The notes under the pieces: model-generated
Seen by the model: only the letters and a program-made list of their open reading frames with translations
Databases searched by the model: none
Told to the model about the DNA's origin: nothing
Position numbers and translations under genes: made by a program
Shown: positions 36,077-43,464 of the stretch, piece by piece
How the letters are laid out: each line of letters starts with the position of its first letter
Position numbering within the stretch: the stretch's first letter is position 1
Assembly: GCA_944324265.1 (NCBI GenBank)
Contig: CALUVS010000013.1
Span: 1-51,079, forward strand
Source of the DNA: an uncultured Traorella sp.
Lineage (GTDB): Bacteria; Bacillota_I; Bacilli_A; Erysipelotrichales; Erysipelotrichaceae
Length of the DNA stretch: 51,079 nt
Reading direction: 5' to 3'

Positions 36077-37320
36077 AAATGAGGAAGATCAAAATTCATT
36101 ACGCATGGTGGATACTTTTTGCCTGCTGCGCGCTTCAGGCGGGGTCTCAGGGAACGATTTTTGATACGAGCGGCGTATTTAATTCACCTGTGTGCAAAGA
36201 ACTTGGCTTTGATTTGGGAAGCTTTACATTCGCGCAAACTTTCAGCGCCGCGGCAATGATGATTGCTCAGCCGTTTACAACTTATTTTTACAACAGAGTT
36301 GGCATCAAACGTGTACTGCTTGTCTCAGGATGCTTTTATTATCTTTCGTTTTTTTTCTTGTCGGGTGCTTCCGCTTTATGGCACTGGTACGTCCTGCTTA
36401 CGATTCAGGGGATCATGGGCGGCTTCTTTTACCGAACTTCCACGACGATTTTATTATGCCGCTGGTTTGTTGGCAAAACGGCTTTGGCGCTTGGCATCGC
36501 GACGGCGGTCGGCAGCGTTATGGGAATGATCATGAACCCGTTTGCGTCGATGATTATTTCCGATTACGGATGGCGGGCGTGTTATATGATACTGGCATGC
36601 TTGGGAGCGCTGATTACCTTGCCATTAATTGCCCGCGTCATTGTGGAAAGTCCGTATGCTTGCGGAATGAAGCCGTATGTTGCCGAAGAGGACAAGAATA
36701 GCCAAACAGAATTCAAAGGAAAATTTACCGGGAAAAAAGCTAATTTGGTGTGCATCCTTTTGATCGGTGCTTCTTCCGTTTGCTTTATGTGCGGCGGATA
36801 CTATTCGCATCTTCCTAACTACAGTCTGACAATCGGAATGGGTGCCGTGGCAGGATCCTTATTAACTTCCTTTGAACTGGGAGGAACGATGATTATGAAA
36901 TTTCTGATCGGTCCCTTATATGAAAAAATCGGATTGATGAAATCGGAGATTCTCCTGTTCGTTTTGTCCGTCGCGGGCTTTTCGGCATATTTTGTTTGCC
37001 GAGGAACGATATTATATTTTACCACGTCTTTATGCGGTATTTACTGTGCCACGAATGTTGTTTTGATGCCGCTGCTTGCGAGAGAGGAAGTCGGCGAATC
37101 AAAATTTCAGCAAATATTGCCTTGGATGACAACGACAGGCGCGGCGCTGAGTTCAATTTCAAATAATTTGTACGGAATCATATATGATACGTTTCAAAGC
37201 TATGATCTGATGTTTGTATTGTGCATAATCGGGATGTGCTGTTCATTCTGCTTGATCATAGTCATCAAATATATGGGAATGAAGCAGACAAGGGAGAATT
37301 CGTTATGGAAAAAATCATAG
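36073..37320 (+). CDS. Major facilitator superfamily transporter, OFA-like
   Basis: A 415-residue, twelve-helix carrier. The N-terminus IHYAWWILFACCALQAGSQG and the first-helix pattern are like the oxalate/formate antiporter (OFA) group and related monocarboxylate carriers. A cytoplasmic loop at about 195-220 (EEDKNSQTEFKGKF) separates the two halves. It overlaps the upstream gene by 4 bp and the downstream gene by 16 bp. In a pathway with a hydroxyacid dehydrogenase, export or import of an organic acid is plausible; this is inference. Confidence 0.88.
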   Translation: MKMRKIKIHYAWWILFACCALQAGSQGTIFDTSGVFNSPVCKELGFDLGSFTFAQTFSAAAMMIAQPFTTYFYNRVGIKRVLLVSGCFYYLSFFFLSGASALWHWYVLLTIQGIMGGFFYRTSTTILLCRWFVGKTALALGIATAVGSVMGMIMNPFASMIISDYGWRACYMILACLGALITLPLIARVIVESPYACGMKPYVAEEDKNSQTEFKGKFTGKKANLVCILLIGASSVCFMCGGYYSHLPNYSLTIGMGAVAGSLLTSFELGGTMIMKFLIGPLYEKIGLMKSEILLFVLSVAGFSAYFVCRGTILYFTTSLCGIYCATNVVLMPLLAREEVGESKFQQILPWMTTTGAALSSISNNLYGIIYDTFQSYDLMFVLCIIGMCCSFCLIIVIKYMGMKQTRENSLWKKS

Positions 37321-37922
37321 TATTTGGCAGCGCGATATTTGTCATTCTGTTTCTGGCTGCAGAAAATATCATGATCAAACGAATCGGCAGTCAGCTGTCG
37401 ATGTATATATTGAATCGGCAATTTGAAGAAGCGGACAAACTGCGGCATAAATGGTTTACGAAATACTTGTTTAAACCATTTAATTTATTGTTCATGGATC
37501 TGAATGCCGCGATTCTCAAGGGTGATCAGCAGGAAACGGATGAATGTTTTGCAAAACTGGAAAAAATAAGGATGAACAAAAAGCAGAAAATGATGGTATA
37601 TAACAGGGGATTTTATTATTATGTCTTGACTCGGGAAAAAGAGAAGGCTAAACGATATTATTATCTTCTGTGCGACGGAAATGAAGAGAATGCGCCGAAG
37701 GATGTTTTGATTTTCTACAATACGTTTGTCGAAGAAGAGGCGAAGTATCTCGATGATGTGTTGGACATGCTGAATACATGCGAGCCTGAGCGGCGCGCAG
37801 ATTTAGAATCGATTCTTTCCAAAATGTACGAAAATAAAAAGGACGGAGAATCAGCCGAAAAATATCGGAAGAGTGCGGAACAGCATTTTAATGAATTGGA
37901 AAAAACAAAAAAAGTAATTTAG
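37305..37922 (+). CDS. Membrane-anchored helical protein, TPR-like, unknown function
   Basis: A 205-residue protein. The start at 37305 is chosen because AGGGAGA precedes it; the reading then begins MEKIIVFGSAIFVILFLAAE, a membrane anchor. The rest is helical with repeated features (FEEADKLRHKWF, DECFAKLEKIRM, KAKRYYYLLCDG, AEKYRKSAEQHFNELE) like a degenerate TPR array facing the cytoplasm. It overlaps the MFS gene by 16 bp. A scaffold role for the neighbouring membrane proteins is possible but unproven. Confidence 0.75.
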   Translation: MEKIIVFGSAIFVILFLAAENIMIKRIGSQLSMYILNRQFEEADKLRHKWFTKYLFKPFNLLFMDLNAAILKGDQQETDECFAKLEKIRMNKKQKMMVYNRGFYYYVLTREKEKAKRYYYLLCDGNEENAPKDVLIFYNTFVEEEAKYLDDVLDMLNTCEPERRADLESILSKMYENKKDGESAEKYRKSAEQHFNELEKTKKVI

Positions 37923-37947
37923 ATTGAAACTATAAGGAGGAAAAGAG

Positions 37948-38886
37948 ATGACAAAAACTGAATATCGTTGTATGGACGGTGAAAATCCTCATCAAAAGGC
38001 AAAACTCATCATCGATGAACGTGTTCCCGCATGTTCGATATTTGCCGCAGAGATTTTGGGAGGTCCCGAACTTAGTTACAATGATTTGGTTGATTGTGAC
38101 AGTGCCTTGGCGCTCATGAGAGAGTTTAAAGACGAACAAGGAGCGGTCAATCTGATGTTTCATCACGGCAATCCATGCGGTTTAACGGTAAATCCGGATA
38201 CAGAAAAAGGATTTTGTCATGTACTGGAAGTCAGCGACGACACATCGATCATCGAGGGAATATATGTTTGCAGCAAAACGGTGACGGAAAGTATGGCTAA
38301 TCATATCGTAAAAAATTGTTATTTGCATGCGGTTATAGCAAGAGATTTTGAAGAAAGTGCCGTCAAACTGCTGAAAACGCATGAACAGCTGACGATTTGC
38401 AAACTGAATTCGATGTTTGAGGATATACCAGATTGTGCAAAAGAGGTGAGGCAGCTGATTGGCGGGAAACTCGTTCAGGATTACAATACAGCTTTGATCA
38501 ATAAAATCGAGTTTATTACATCCCGTCATGCAAGCGAGGAGGAAATGAAGCAGCTTTTGATTGCATGGAAAGTTGTCAAACATACCAAAACAAACGCAAT
38601 CGTATTAGTGAAAGATAATGCGACCGTTGCGATCGCTCCGGGACTGAATAATCGGATTTGGTCGGTAAAGCATGCATTGGAGAGGGCAAAGGATTCGGCT
38701 GAGGGATCGGTCATGGCATCCGATGCGATTATTCCTCTGTGCGAAAGCGTTGAAATTGCAGGAAAGGCTGGAATTACGGCGATTATCGAGCCGGGAGGCT
38801 GGTTCAAGGAAAATGAAAATATTGCCGTGGCTGAGCAATACGGCATCGCTATGGTAACGACAGGTGTGAATCAGTTTAAACATTGA
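37948..38886 (+). CDS. Stand-alone AICAR-transformylase-like protein (PurH C-terminal domain homologue)
   Basis: A 312-residue protein matching the formyltransferase half of PurH and lacking the IMP cyclohydrolase half. Landmarks: GENPHQKA (11-18), LGGPELSYNDLVDCDSAL (37-54), NPCG (75-78), GGKLVQDYN (172-180), AWKVVKHTKTNAIVL (206-220), ASDAIIP (257-263) and ITAIIEPGGW (276-285). The catalytic Lys-His pair of the family appears as H72-H73, and the GxGQxSR folate-side motif is changed to APGLNNR (229-235). The Asn of KTNA is kept. It is the last gene of the island operon and no other purine gene is near. A changed or lost formyl-transfer role is likely. Confidence 0.85.
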   Translation: MTKTEYRCMDGENPHQKAKLIIDERVPACSIFAAEILGGPELSYNDLVDCDSALALMREFKDEQGAVNLMFHHGNPCGLTVNPDTEKGFCHVLEVSDDTSIIEGIYVCSKTVTESMANHIVKNCYLHAVIARDFEESAVKLLKTHEQLTICKLNSMFEDIPDCAKEVRQLIGGKLVQDYNTALINKIEFITSRHASEEEMKQLLIAWKVVKHTKTNAIVLVKDNATVAIAPGLNNRIWSVKHALERAKDSAEGSVMASDAIIPLCESVEIAGKAGITAIIEPGGWFKENENIAVAEQYGIAMVTTGVNQFKH

Positions 38887-38993
38887 TGTGTTTAAAGCAC
38901 AGCGCGCAGATGTTTTTTAATAAGGTCAGATATGTGAAGACTTGAACCTTAACTTTTAACCATGTGTATTACTAATATCAGATATTTTACAGA

Positions 38994-39017
38994 AACTGCG
39001 GAATTTCGCGGTTTTTT
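38994..39017 (+). terminator. Terminator of the island operon
   Basis: AACTGCG (38994-39000), 6-base loop, CGCGGTT (39007-39013; one G-T pair), then six T. Confidence 0.85.
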
Positions 39018-39056
39018 ATTCCTATTTTAGTCTTGTAATAATATATAATAATATAG

Positions 39057-39325
39057 TCATAAAGTTAGATAATTTACCATTTTATTTTGAGAATCTTTGT
39101 ACCAATGTCCATAAATATTATTGACCATCTCAGGTGTATGCTCCAATCTCTTAGCAATGTCAAATGGACTGAATATTATTGATCAGGACAGATACATGAG
39201 AATGACGAAAGTCATGCATACGAATTCTCTTTAAGTCAATGAATGCGTTGACATGTTCTTCTCGATGGATTTGTTTGAAAACTTTTCTGATAATTTTTGG
39301 GCATTTTGTTGATCGTCTCCATTTT
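39057..39325 (-). pseudogene. Tyrosine recombinase (integrase), C-terminal remnant, right copy
   Basis: On the minus strand the sequence reads KVFKQIHREEHVNAFIDLK, then RIRMHDFRHSHVSVLINN with the catalytic His-x-x-Arg, and after a frame change FSPFDIAKRLEHTPEMVNNIYGHWY to a TGA at 39057-39059. The frame break lies near 39174, just where the 108-bp repeat ends, so the gene is dead. Compared with the left copy it keeps the HDFRHSH block that the other has lost. It marks the right edge of the island and may belong to a second element once stacked at tmRNA. Confidence 0.82.
39067..39174. repeat. Direct repeat, right copy (integrase 3' end)
   Basis: Second copy of the 108-bp repeat at 27963-28070, same orientation, 104 of 108 identical. 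Two of the four changes are adjacent (CCT against CTC in the GTATGCCTCAAT region). Confidence 0.92.
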
Positions 39326-39394
39326 AATTTTTAAAATGAAGATGCAAAAAGGCACTATCAGATAACCAATAGCGCCTTTTTGAAATTCTTCCAT
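39236..39394 (-). CDS. Possible small hydrophobic peptide gene next to the integrase remnant
   Basis: On the minus strand an ATG at 39394 opens MEEFQKGAIGYLIVPFCIFIL followed by Lys-Ile-Lys, a one-helix peptide of the sort seen in small membrane toxins. A good promoter lies upstream: TTGACA (39464-39459), 17-bp spacer, TAGTAT (39441-39436). The frame then runs on into the integrase remnant, so the C-terminal part is probably accidental; the peptide may once have ended earlier. A strong hairpin (39346-39381) overlaps the coding part. No family match can be claimed. Confidence 0.35.
   Translation of the reverse strand: MEEFQKGAIGYLIVPFCIFILKIKMETINKMPKNYQKSFQTNPSRRTCQRIH
39346..39381. terminator. 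Two-way hairpin inside the small ORF region
   Basis: AAAAAGGC-A-CTAT pairs with ATAG-C-GCCTTTTT (one mismatch), giving T runs on both strands. It can act as a terminator in either direction. Confidence 0.6.
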
Positions 39395-39435
39395 AAGTAC
39401 CACTCTTATCGGTGGATAACCTGTGTTATGTTTAC

Positions 39436-39464
39436 ATACTATCATATGCAGATTCTTTTGTCAA
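39436..39464 (-). promoter_or_regulatory. Minus-strand promoter upstream of the small peptide ORF
   Basis: TTGACA (39464-39459), a 17-bp spacer and TAGTAT (39441-39436) on the minus strand. The 5' part of the transcript can form CCAC/GTGG just before the ATG at 39394. Confidence 0.55.
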
Positions 39465-39502
39465 ATTCATAGAATGACATAAGAATTTGAGTCAAGAATT
39501 TT

Positions 39503-40312
39503 TTAGTCAATAAAATATTCTTTCAATTTTTCTTTAATCAAATTCATTTCTTCGATAGATAATTTGATTGTGTTTCTTGTCCCTGTTTCATATAAAGGAC
39601 AAACAATTCTTTTCAAACTCACTCTCCGCATATCATTTATTCTGATATAGTTAATCTTCCCATTTACTGTAATAGATGGATTAAAAGCATATTTTCCTGC
39701 TGATGTTTTAGAAGTGATTGGAATTACTATATAACTTGTATCATTTGGATTTGGTGCAACACATTTTTTAAATATAACTGTAGGACGAAGTTTATGTAAT
39801 TCAGAACCAATGTTCTCGCCTATCTCTGTATAATAAAGACCCCCTTTTAATATACCAGGATTCCTAGTTATATTTTTCTCGAATTGAAGCTTCGTCTTGT
39901 AGTCAAACCATGTTAAGTACTTGTAATAACTCTCTGTCAATGAATAATCTTCATCACTTAGATTGCTTTTCCTTTTTGAAGATAATTTAGAATAAGTGCT
40001 AGCTGTTTTTAAAAGCAAATGTGAATAAACAATTTCAGATATATTTAAGTATTCCTCATAACGAATTATAAATTCTTTTCCTTTAATCCGCAAAAAATCA
40101 TATATTTTTGCTCTATGAATTTCAAAAAATTCATTGGGAAATGCATACTTTTTTAGATTGGTTATTTGTACAGCGTTTTCACTTCCATCGTTGTCTTTTA
40201 AAGGAATGATACAGACGTTGGAAGAAATATTTGTATCGCAAAGATAAATTGCTATGCAGTCGTTTTGGTTTTTATCATGATATTTATATACTTTTTCATG
40301 TATCAAGTTCAT
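39503..40312 (-). CDS. Protein with C-terminal MazF/PemK-like toxin domain
   Basis: A 269-residue protein. The start at 40312 is chosen because GGGAGG lies 6 bp upstream. The C-terminal part (about 155-269) follows the MazF pattern: GGLYYTEIGENIGSELHKLRPTVIF (R176 is the conserved catalytic-type Arg), YIVIPITSKTSAGKY, and IRINDMRRVSLKRI. MazF-like enzymes cut RNA at short motifs. The first 150 residues (HEKVYKYHDKN..CIIPLKDND) do not match a family I recognise; they may bind a partner or act as a built-in inhibitor. No antitoxin-like gene is next to it. It sits just outside the island's right edge. Confidence 0.78.
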   Translation of the reverse strand: MNLIHEKVYKYHDKNQNDCIAIYLCDTNISSNVCIIPLKDNDGSENAVQITNLKKYAFPNEFFEIHRAKIYDFLRIKGKEFIIRYEEYLNISEIVYSHLLLKTASTYSKLSSKRKSNLSDEDYSLTESYYKYLTWFDYKTKLQFEKNITRNPGILKGGLYYTEIGENIGSELHKLRPTVIFKKCVAPNPNDTSYIVIPITSKTSAGKYAFNPSITVNGKINYIRINDMRRVSLKRIVCPLYETGTRNTIKLSIEEMNLIKEKLKEYFID

Positions 40313-40348
40313 TTTTTGCCTCCCTTTGTAATTTGAATATATGCACAA

Positions 40349-40647
40349 TATTGCAAAAACAACAAATAAAGTTTGTTCAAATATGTCATTTTTGATGCCT
40401 AAATTATTTTAGGTATGATCAGGATTCAAAATTTGAATAGTAATACTCTAAAAAAACACCTTTACATAATTAGTTATAATCAGTAAAAATTAAAAATAAC
40501 AATTTTATTTATTTACATTGTAAACAATGAATATCCAGAAGATTGAAAATCTGTAAAATGTTTTATAAAAAACTTAAAAAAACATTATTAAAAATTTTAT
40601 TCCTGAAAAGAAGATTTGTCTGATACAATAAAATCAGAGGTGATAGT
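40349..40647. other. Gene-free AT-rich interval with palindromes
   Basis: No gene is seen. It holds CCTAAA-TTAT-TTTAGG near 40400-40415 and the perfect palindrome TTTACA-T-TGTAAA (40512-40524), which look like operator-type sites for the MazF-like gene (leftward) or the lipoprotein gene (rightward). TACAAT at 40624-40629 may be the -10 of the lipoprotein gene. Confidence 0.4.
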
Positions 40648-42189
40648 GTGAGAAAACTGATTTGCTGTTTCTTATTGCTATTTGTATTTGCAGGATGTAC
40701 GCAGCAAGCTCCTCAAACAGATGAATCTTTGATCCCGAATTCAAATGAAGAGGCTAATAACGAAAAAGACAATACGGAAGAAAATAATATTGAAGAAGAA
40801 CCAAATGATATTATCACTGTCAGCAATGAACCGATTGATATCGAACGTGGTATTGCAGGCTATGAAGACAAGCTATTCATTCAAGAACCCACATTATTAT
40901 GGGAAAGTGAAGATGCACAAGCATTTAATCAAATGATTCATCAAGAAGCAGAAATGTGCCGAGAGAGCTTAACTTTTTCAGAGGATGGAAATTGGAAATC
41001 AGTACGAATGATGAATACGCACTATTATTTAGGTGAAGATGTTTTGTCAATCATTGTGCAGATAGACGGATTATTAGCTGAAGCAGGGACAGGTGCACCG
41101 ACAATGCAGGTATATAATTTTTCTATAGCGGATCAAAAAAGATTATCAAATGCACAATTGCTGGAAATGTATGCTATTAATGTAAATGATTTTCAAACTC
41201 TTTATAATCAAATTGTAAGCGAAGATTATGTTTCCTGTTCAAAGGAAAGCGAAGGAGAGTTGACAGAGCCTTGCTATGTCAATGAAATGATAGATGAAAG
41301 TTCACTTATTTATATGAAAGATAATGCTTTTTATATTCGAGTACATGTTCGTCAGGCGCTCTATCATGGATATTTTGATTATTATATTTGTGATGTTGGA
41401 CATGATTTCGCAAATGAAACGGTTTCTGAAGAGGAGAAAGAAACTGTCAGTTCTGAAAGGAAATTGCCGGAGGGCTATTATTCGATTACAATACCGGAAA
41501 ATCAGCGGGAATCCTATTTCTATGCGACAGAAATCATTGGCCGAAATATTACTAATATTAACGATGAGAGTATGTGGAAATATGATTCTTCGAATGAATT
41601 TCTGAATTGGATCTCTAATTTTGATGGAACAAAAGAGAAGACAGAACATTTGCATGTGAATTTGCCCGGCGCTTATGCCGCTGAATTAAATCGATTCTTT
41701 GATGAATATTTCAATTCAGAAATCGGTAATTTTGGATGGCAGACAATTTCAGGATGGAGTGAAAGCACTCAAGATGTTTTGTCGATTGTAATCAGAATAA
41801 GAAGTTCTACGCCAGATGGATTTTATAAAGGACAATGTCTGGAAACACATGCGATTGATCTGAAAACTTATCTGCCTTTGACCAACGAACAATTGCTTGA
41901 GAGATATGATTCGGATTTTGAACAGGCCCAAAATAAGATTGATGATTATTTGAAGCATGAAAATATTCCGCTATGCGAAGAAAATACTGAAGGCATTTGC
42001 CATTATGAATCTATTTTTAAATCATGGATCTCCAAAAATTTATCCTCTATTATTTCAGATGATTCCGTCTTGTTTTTGGATGATCAAGGAAAATTGAATA
42101 TGTTAATTTATGTTGATTATCGCAACATAAATGGAAACCCTTTGAAGGATGAAGAACTTACAAATTATTTGATTATTCCATTAAGTTAA
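40648..42189 (+). CDS. Large lipoprotein with two tandem RsiV/DUF3298-like modules
   Basis: A 513-residue exported protein starting at GTG with AGGTGAT upstream. The signal ends in VFAGC (Cys at about 17), followed by an Asn/Glu-rich linker to about 60. Two copies of the same module follow: residues about 65-250 (DVLSIIVQIDG, YNFSIADQKRLSNAQLLEMY) and about 285-513 (DVLSIVIRIRS, HAIDLKTYLPLTNEQLLERY, LNMLIYVDY). The modules match the single-module lipoproteins at 5714 and 43465. A role in sensing or binding outside the cell is possible; nothing more can be said. Confidence 0.8.
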   Translation: MRKLICCFLLLFVFAGCTQQAPQTDESLIPNSNEEANNEKDNTEENNIEEEPNDIITVSNEPIDIERGIAGYEDKLFIQEPTLLWESEDAQAFNQMIHQEAEMCRESLTFSEDGNWKSVRMMNTHYYLGEDVLSIIVQIDGLLAEAGTGAPTMQVYNFSIADQKRLSNAQLLEMYAINVNDFQTLYNQIVSEDYVSCSKESEGELTEPCYVNEMIDESSLIYMKDNAFYIRVHVRQALYHGYFDYYICDVGHDFANETVSEEEKETVSSERKLPEGYYSITIPENQRESYFYATEIIGRNITNINDESMWKYDSSNEFLNWISNFDGTKEKTEHLHVNLPGAYAAELNRFFDEYFNSEIGNFGWQTISGWSESTQDVLSIVIRIRSSTPDGFYKGQCLETHAIDLKTYLPLTNEQLLERYDSDFEQAQNKIDDYLKHENIPLCEENTEGICHYESIFKSWISKNLSSIISDDSVLFLDDQGKLNMLIYVDYRNINGNPLKDEELTNYLIIPLS

Positions 42190-42309
42190 GATGTAAATGC
42201 AAGAAGTGTGAATATCGCATAGATAAAAGAAAACAAATGAGTTTTCTCAGCTGCTTTGGCCTAATGCAAAGAGATATTTCAAAATACAATAAACTGAAAG
42301 AAGGTTCAA

Positions 42310-43431
42310 ATGGAATATCTCATGTTTCCAACCAGCTATTGTGATATTTCGCAAACAGCAGGTGTTGACAGAAATCATCAAGTCATTCTTACTTCATATT
42401 CTCATTTTGGAAATAAAGCCAATGACATCATTCCCAAAAACGGGAAATTTTATGCTCCATGCAGGATTCAGTGTGTTTTTCATGCCCGACTGCCGGACGG
42501 ACTGGGAGGCATGTGTGCATATATAAGTATTTTTAATTCTGTATATCAAGTCAGATGCGCGGATGGTTCAGAAACTGCTGTCACATTGCTTTGTCTGCAT
42601 GGCGGAAAAAACGTCAAAACTGCAAAAGACCATGTTTTAAGAGTAGGTGACACTTTTCAGCAGCATGAATACTTTTATACAATGGGGACAGATAATGGCA
42701 TTGATTCAAAGGGCAATGCCATAACAATCGGCGCACATATTCATTTTCAGGTACAAAAAGGACATGACAATCATGTAGTCATTCGTTATAACTATTACAC
42801 TTTGCCGTATGATTGCTTTATTGAAGATGTCTTTTTCTCCAACAATACAGTCATTCATTGGATCGGTGATTCAAAGAAATGGTGTTTTCCTTATGTATTA
42901 ACGCCATTGATGATGTTTGATCCGATTGGGAAAGCAGATGGCTGGTATGAGCTATATGGAGAAAGATATTATGTTAAAAATGAAAAAATACTGACAGGCT
43001 GGCAGTTTCTTCCCAAAGAAAATAATTCTTCTATCTTGTATGATTTCTTTTTTAGCGGACGTGGTGTTATGCAGACAAATTCATGGATCAGCGAAAAAGA
43101 GGCTTGGTATTATGTAGGAAAAGATGGACGTATGGTCATGGATGAATGGATCAATGATCCCTTGTTATCCTCCAACTGGTATCATGTCGATGCAAAAGGC
43201 AAAATGCAGAAAGGCTGGTTTTTGGATAAAAATCAGGTTTATTATTTTTTGAATGACGGACGATTTCCAGAAGTTTCTTCCGGTCTTATGATGCGAAGCC
43301 GTTGGATTGCTTCTGCTTTAACTGCTTGGTATTTTGTCAGAGAAAGCGGCATGATGGCTGCAGACATGTCTTTGTTTATTCATGGAAAGAAATATATTTT
43401 TGATGTGAATGGCCGCTGTTTAAATCCATAA
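42310..43431 (+). CDS. M23-like endopeptidase with choline-binding-type wall repeats, no signal peptide
   Basis: A 373-residue lysin-like protein. The N-terminal half has a full M23 ligand set: H32 and D39 (SHFGNKANDI), H97 (LCLHGG) and H143/H145 (GAHIHFQV), typical of LytM/phage-lysin zinc peptidases that cut peptidoglycan cross-bridges. The second half (about 210-370) holds repeats of the pattern GWY...YYV..GKM..GW.., as in choline-binding wall anchors. No signal peptide is present, which is usual for phage endolysins released by a holin; no holin or other phage gene is adjacent. It lies between two related lipoprotein genes. Confidence 0.8.
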   Translation: MEYLMFPTSYCDISQTAGVDRNHQVILTSYSHFGNKANDIIPKNGKFYAPCRIQCVFHARLPDGLGGMCAYISIFNSVYQVRCADGSETAVTLLCLHGGKNVKTAKDHVLRVGDTFQQHEYFYTMGTDNGIDSKGNAITIGAHIHFQVQKGHDNHVVIRYNYYTLPYDCFIEDVFFSNNTVIHWIGDSKKWCFPYVLTPLMMFDPIGKADGWYELYGERYYVKNEKILTGWQFLPKENNSSILYDFFFSGRGVMQTNSWISEKEAWYYVGKDGRMVMDEWINDPLLSSNWYHVDAKGKMQKGWFLDKNQVYYFLNDGRFPEVSSGLMMRSRWIASALTAWYFVRESGMMAADMSLFIHGKKYIFDVNGRCLNP

Positions 43432-43464
43432 TGTTTTGATATCTTTGAATAAAGAGGTGATGAC

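Larger units (their letters stand above)
28071..39066. mobile_element. Genomic island downstream of tmRNA, bracketed by integrase remnants
   Basis: About 11 kb between two direct repeats derived from the same integrase gene, starting about 200 bp from the tmRNA 3' end. Inside, codon use shifts (more GCG, ATC, TTC, CGG and GTC) compared with the flanking genes. The cargo is a complete sugar-PTS system with its own regulator and accessory genes. No intact mobility gene remains. A duplicated tmRNA end (attR) was looked for by eye and not found, so the exact insertion event is unclear. Confidence 0.72.
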
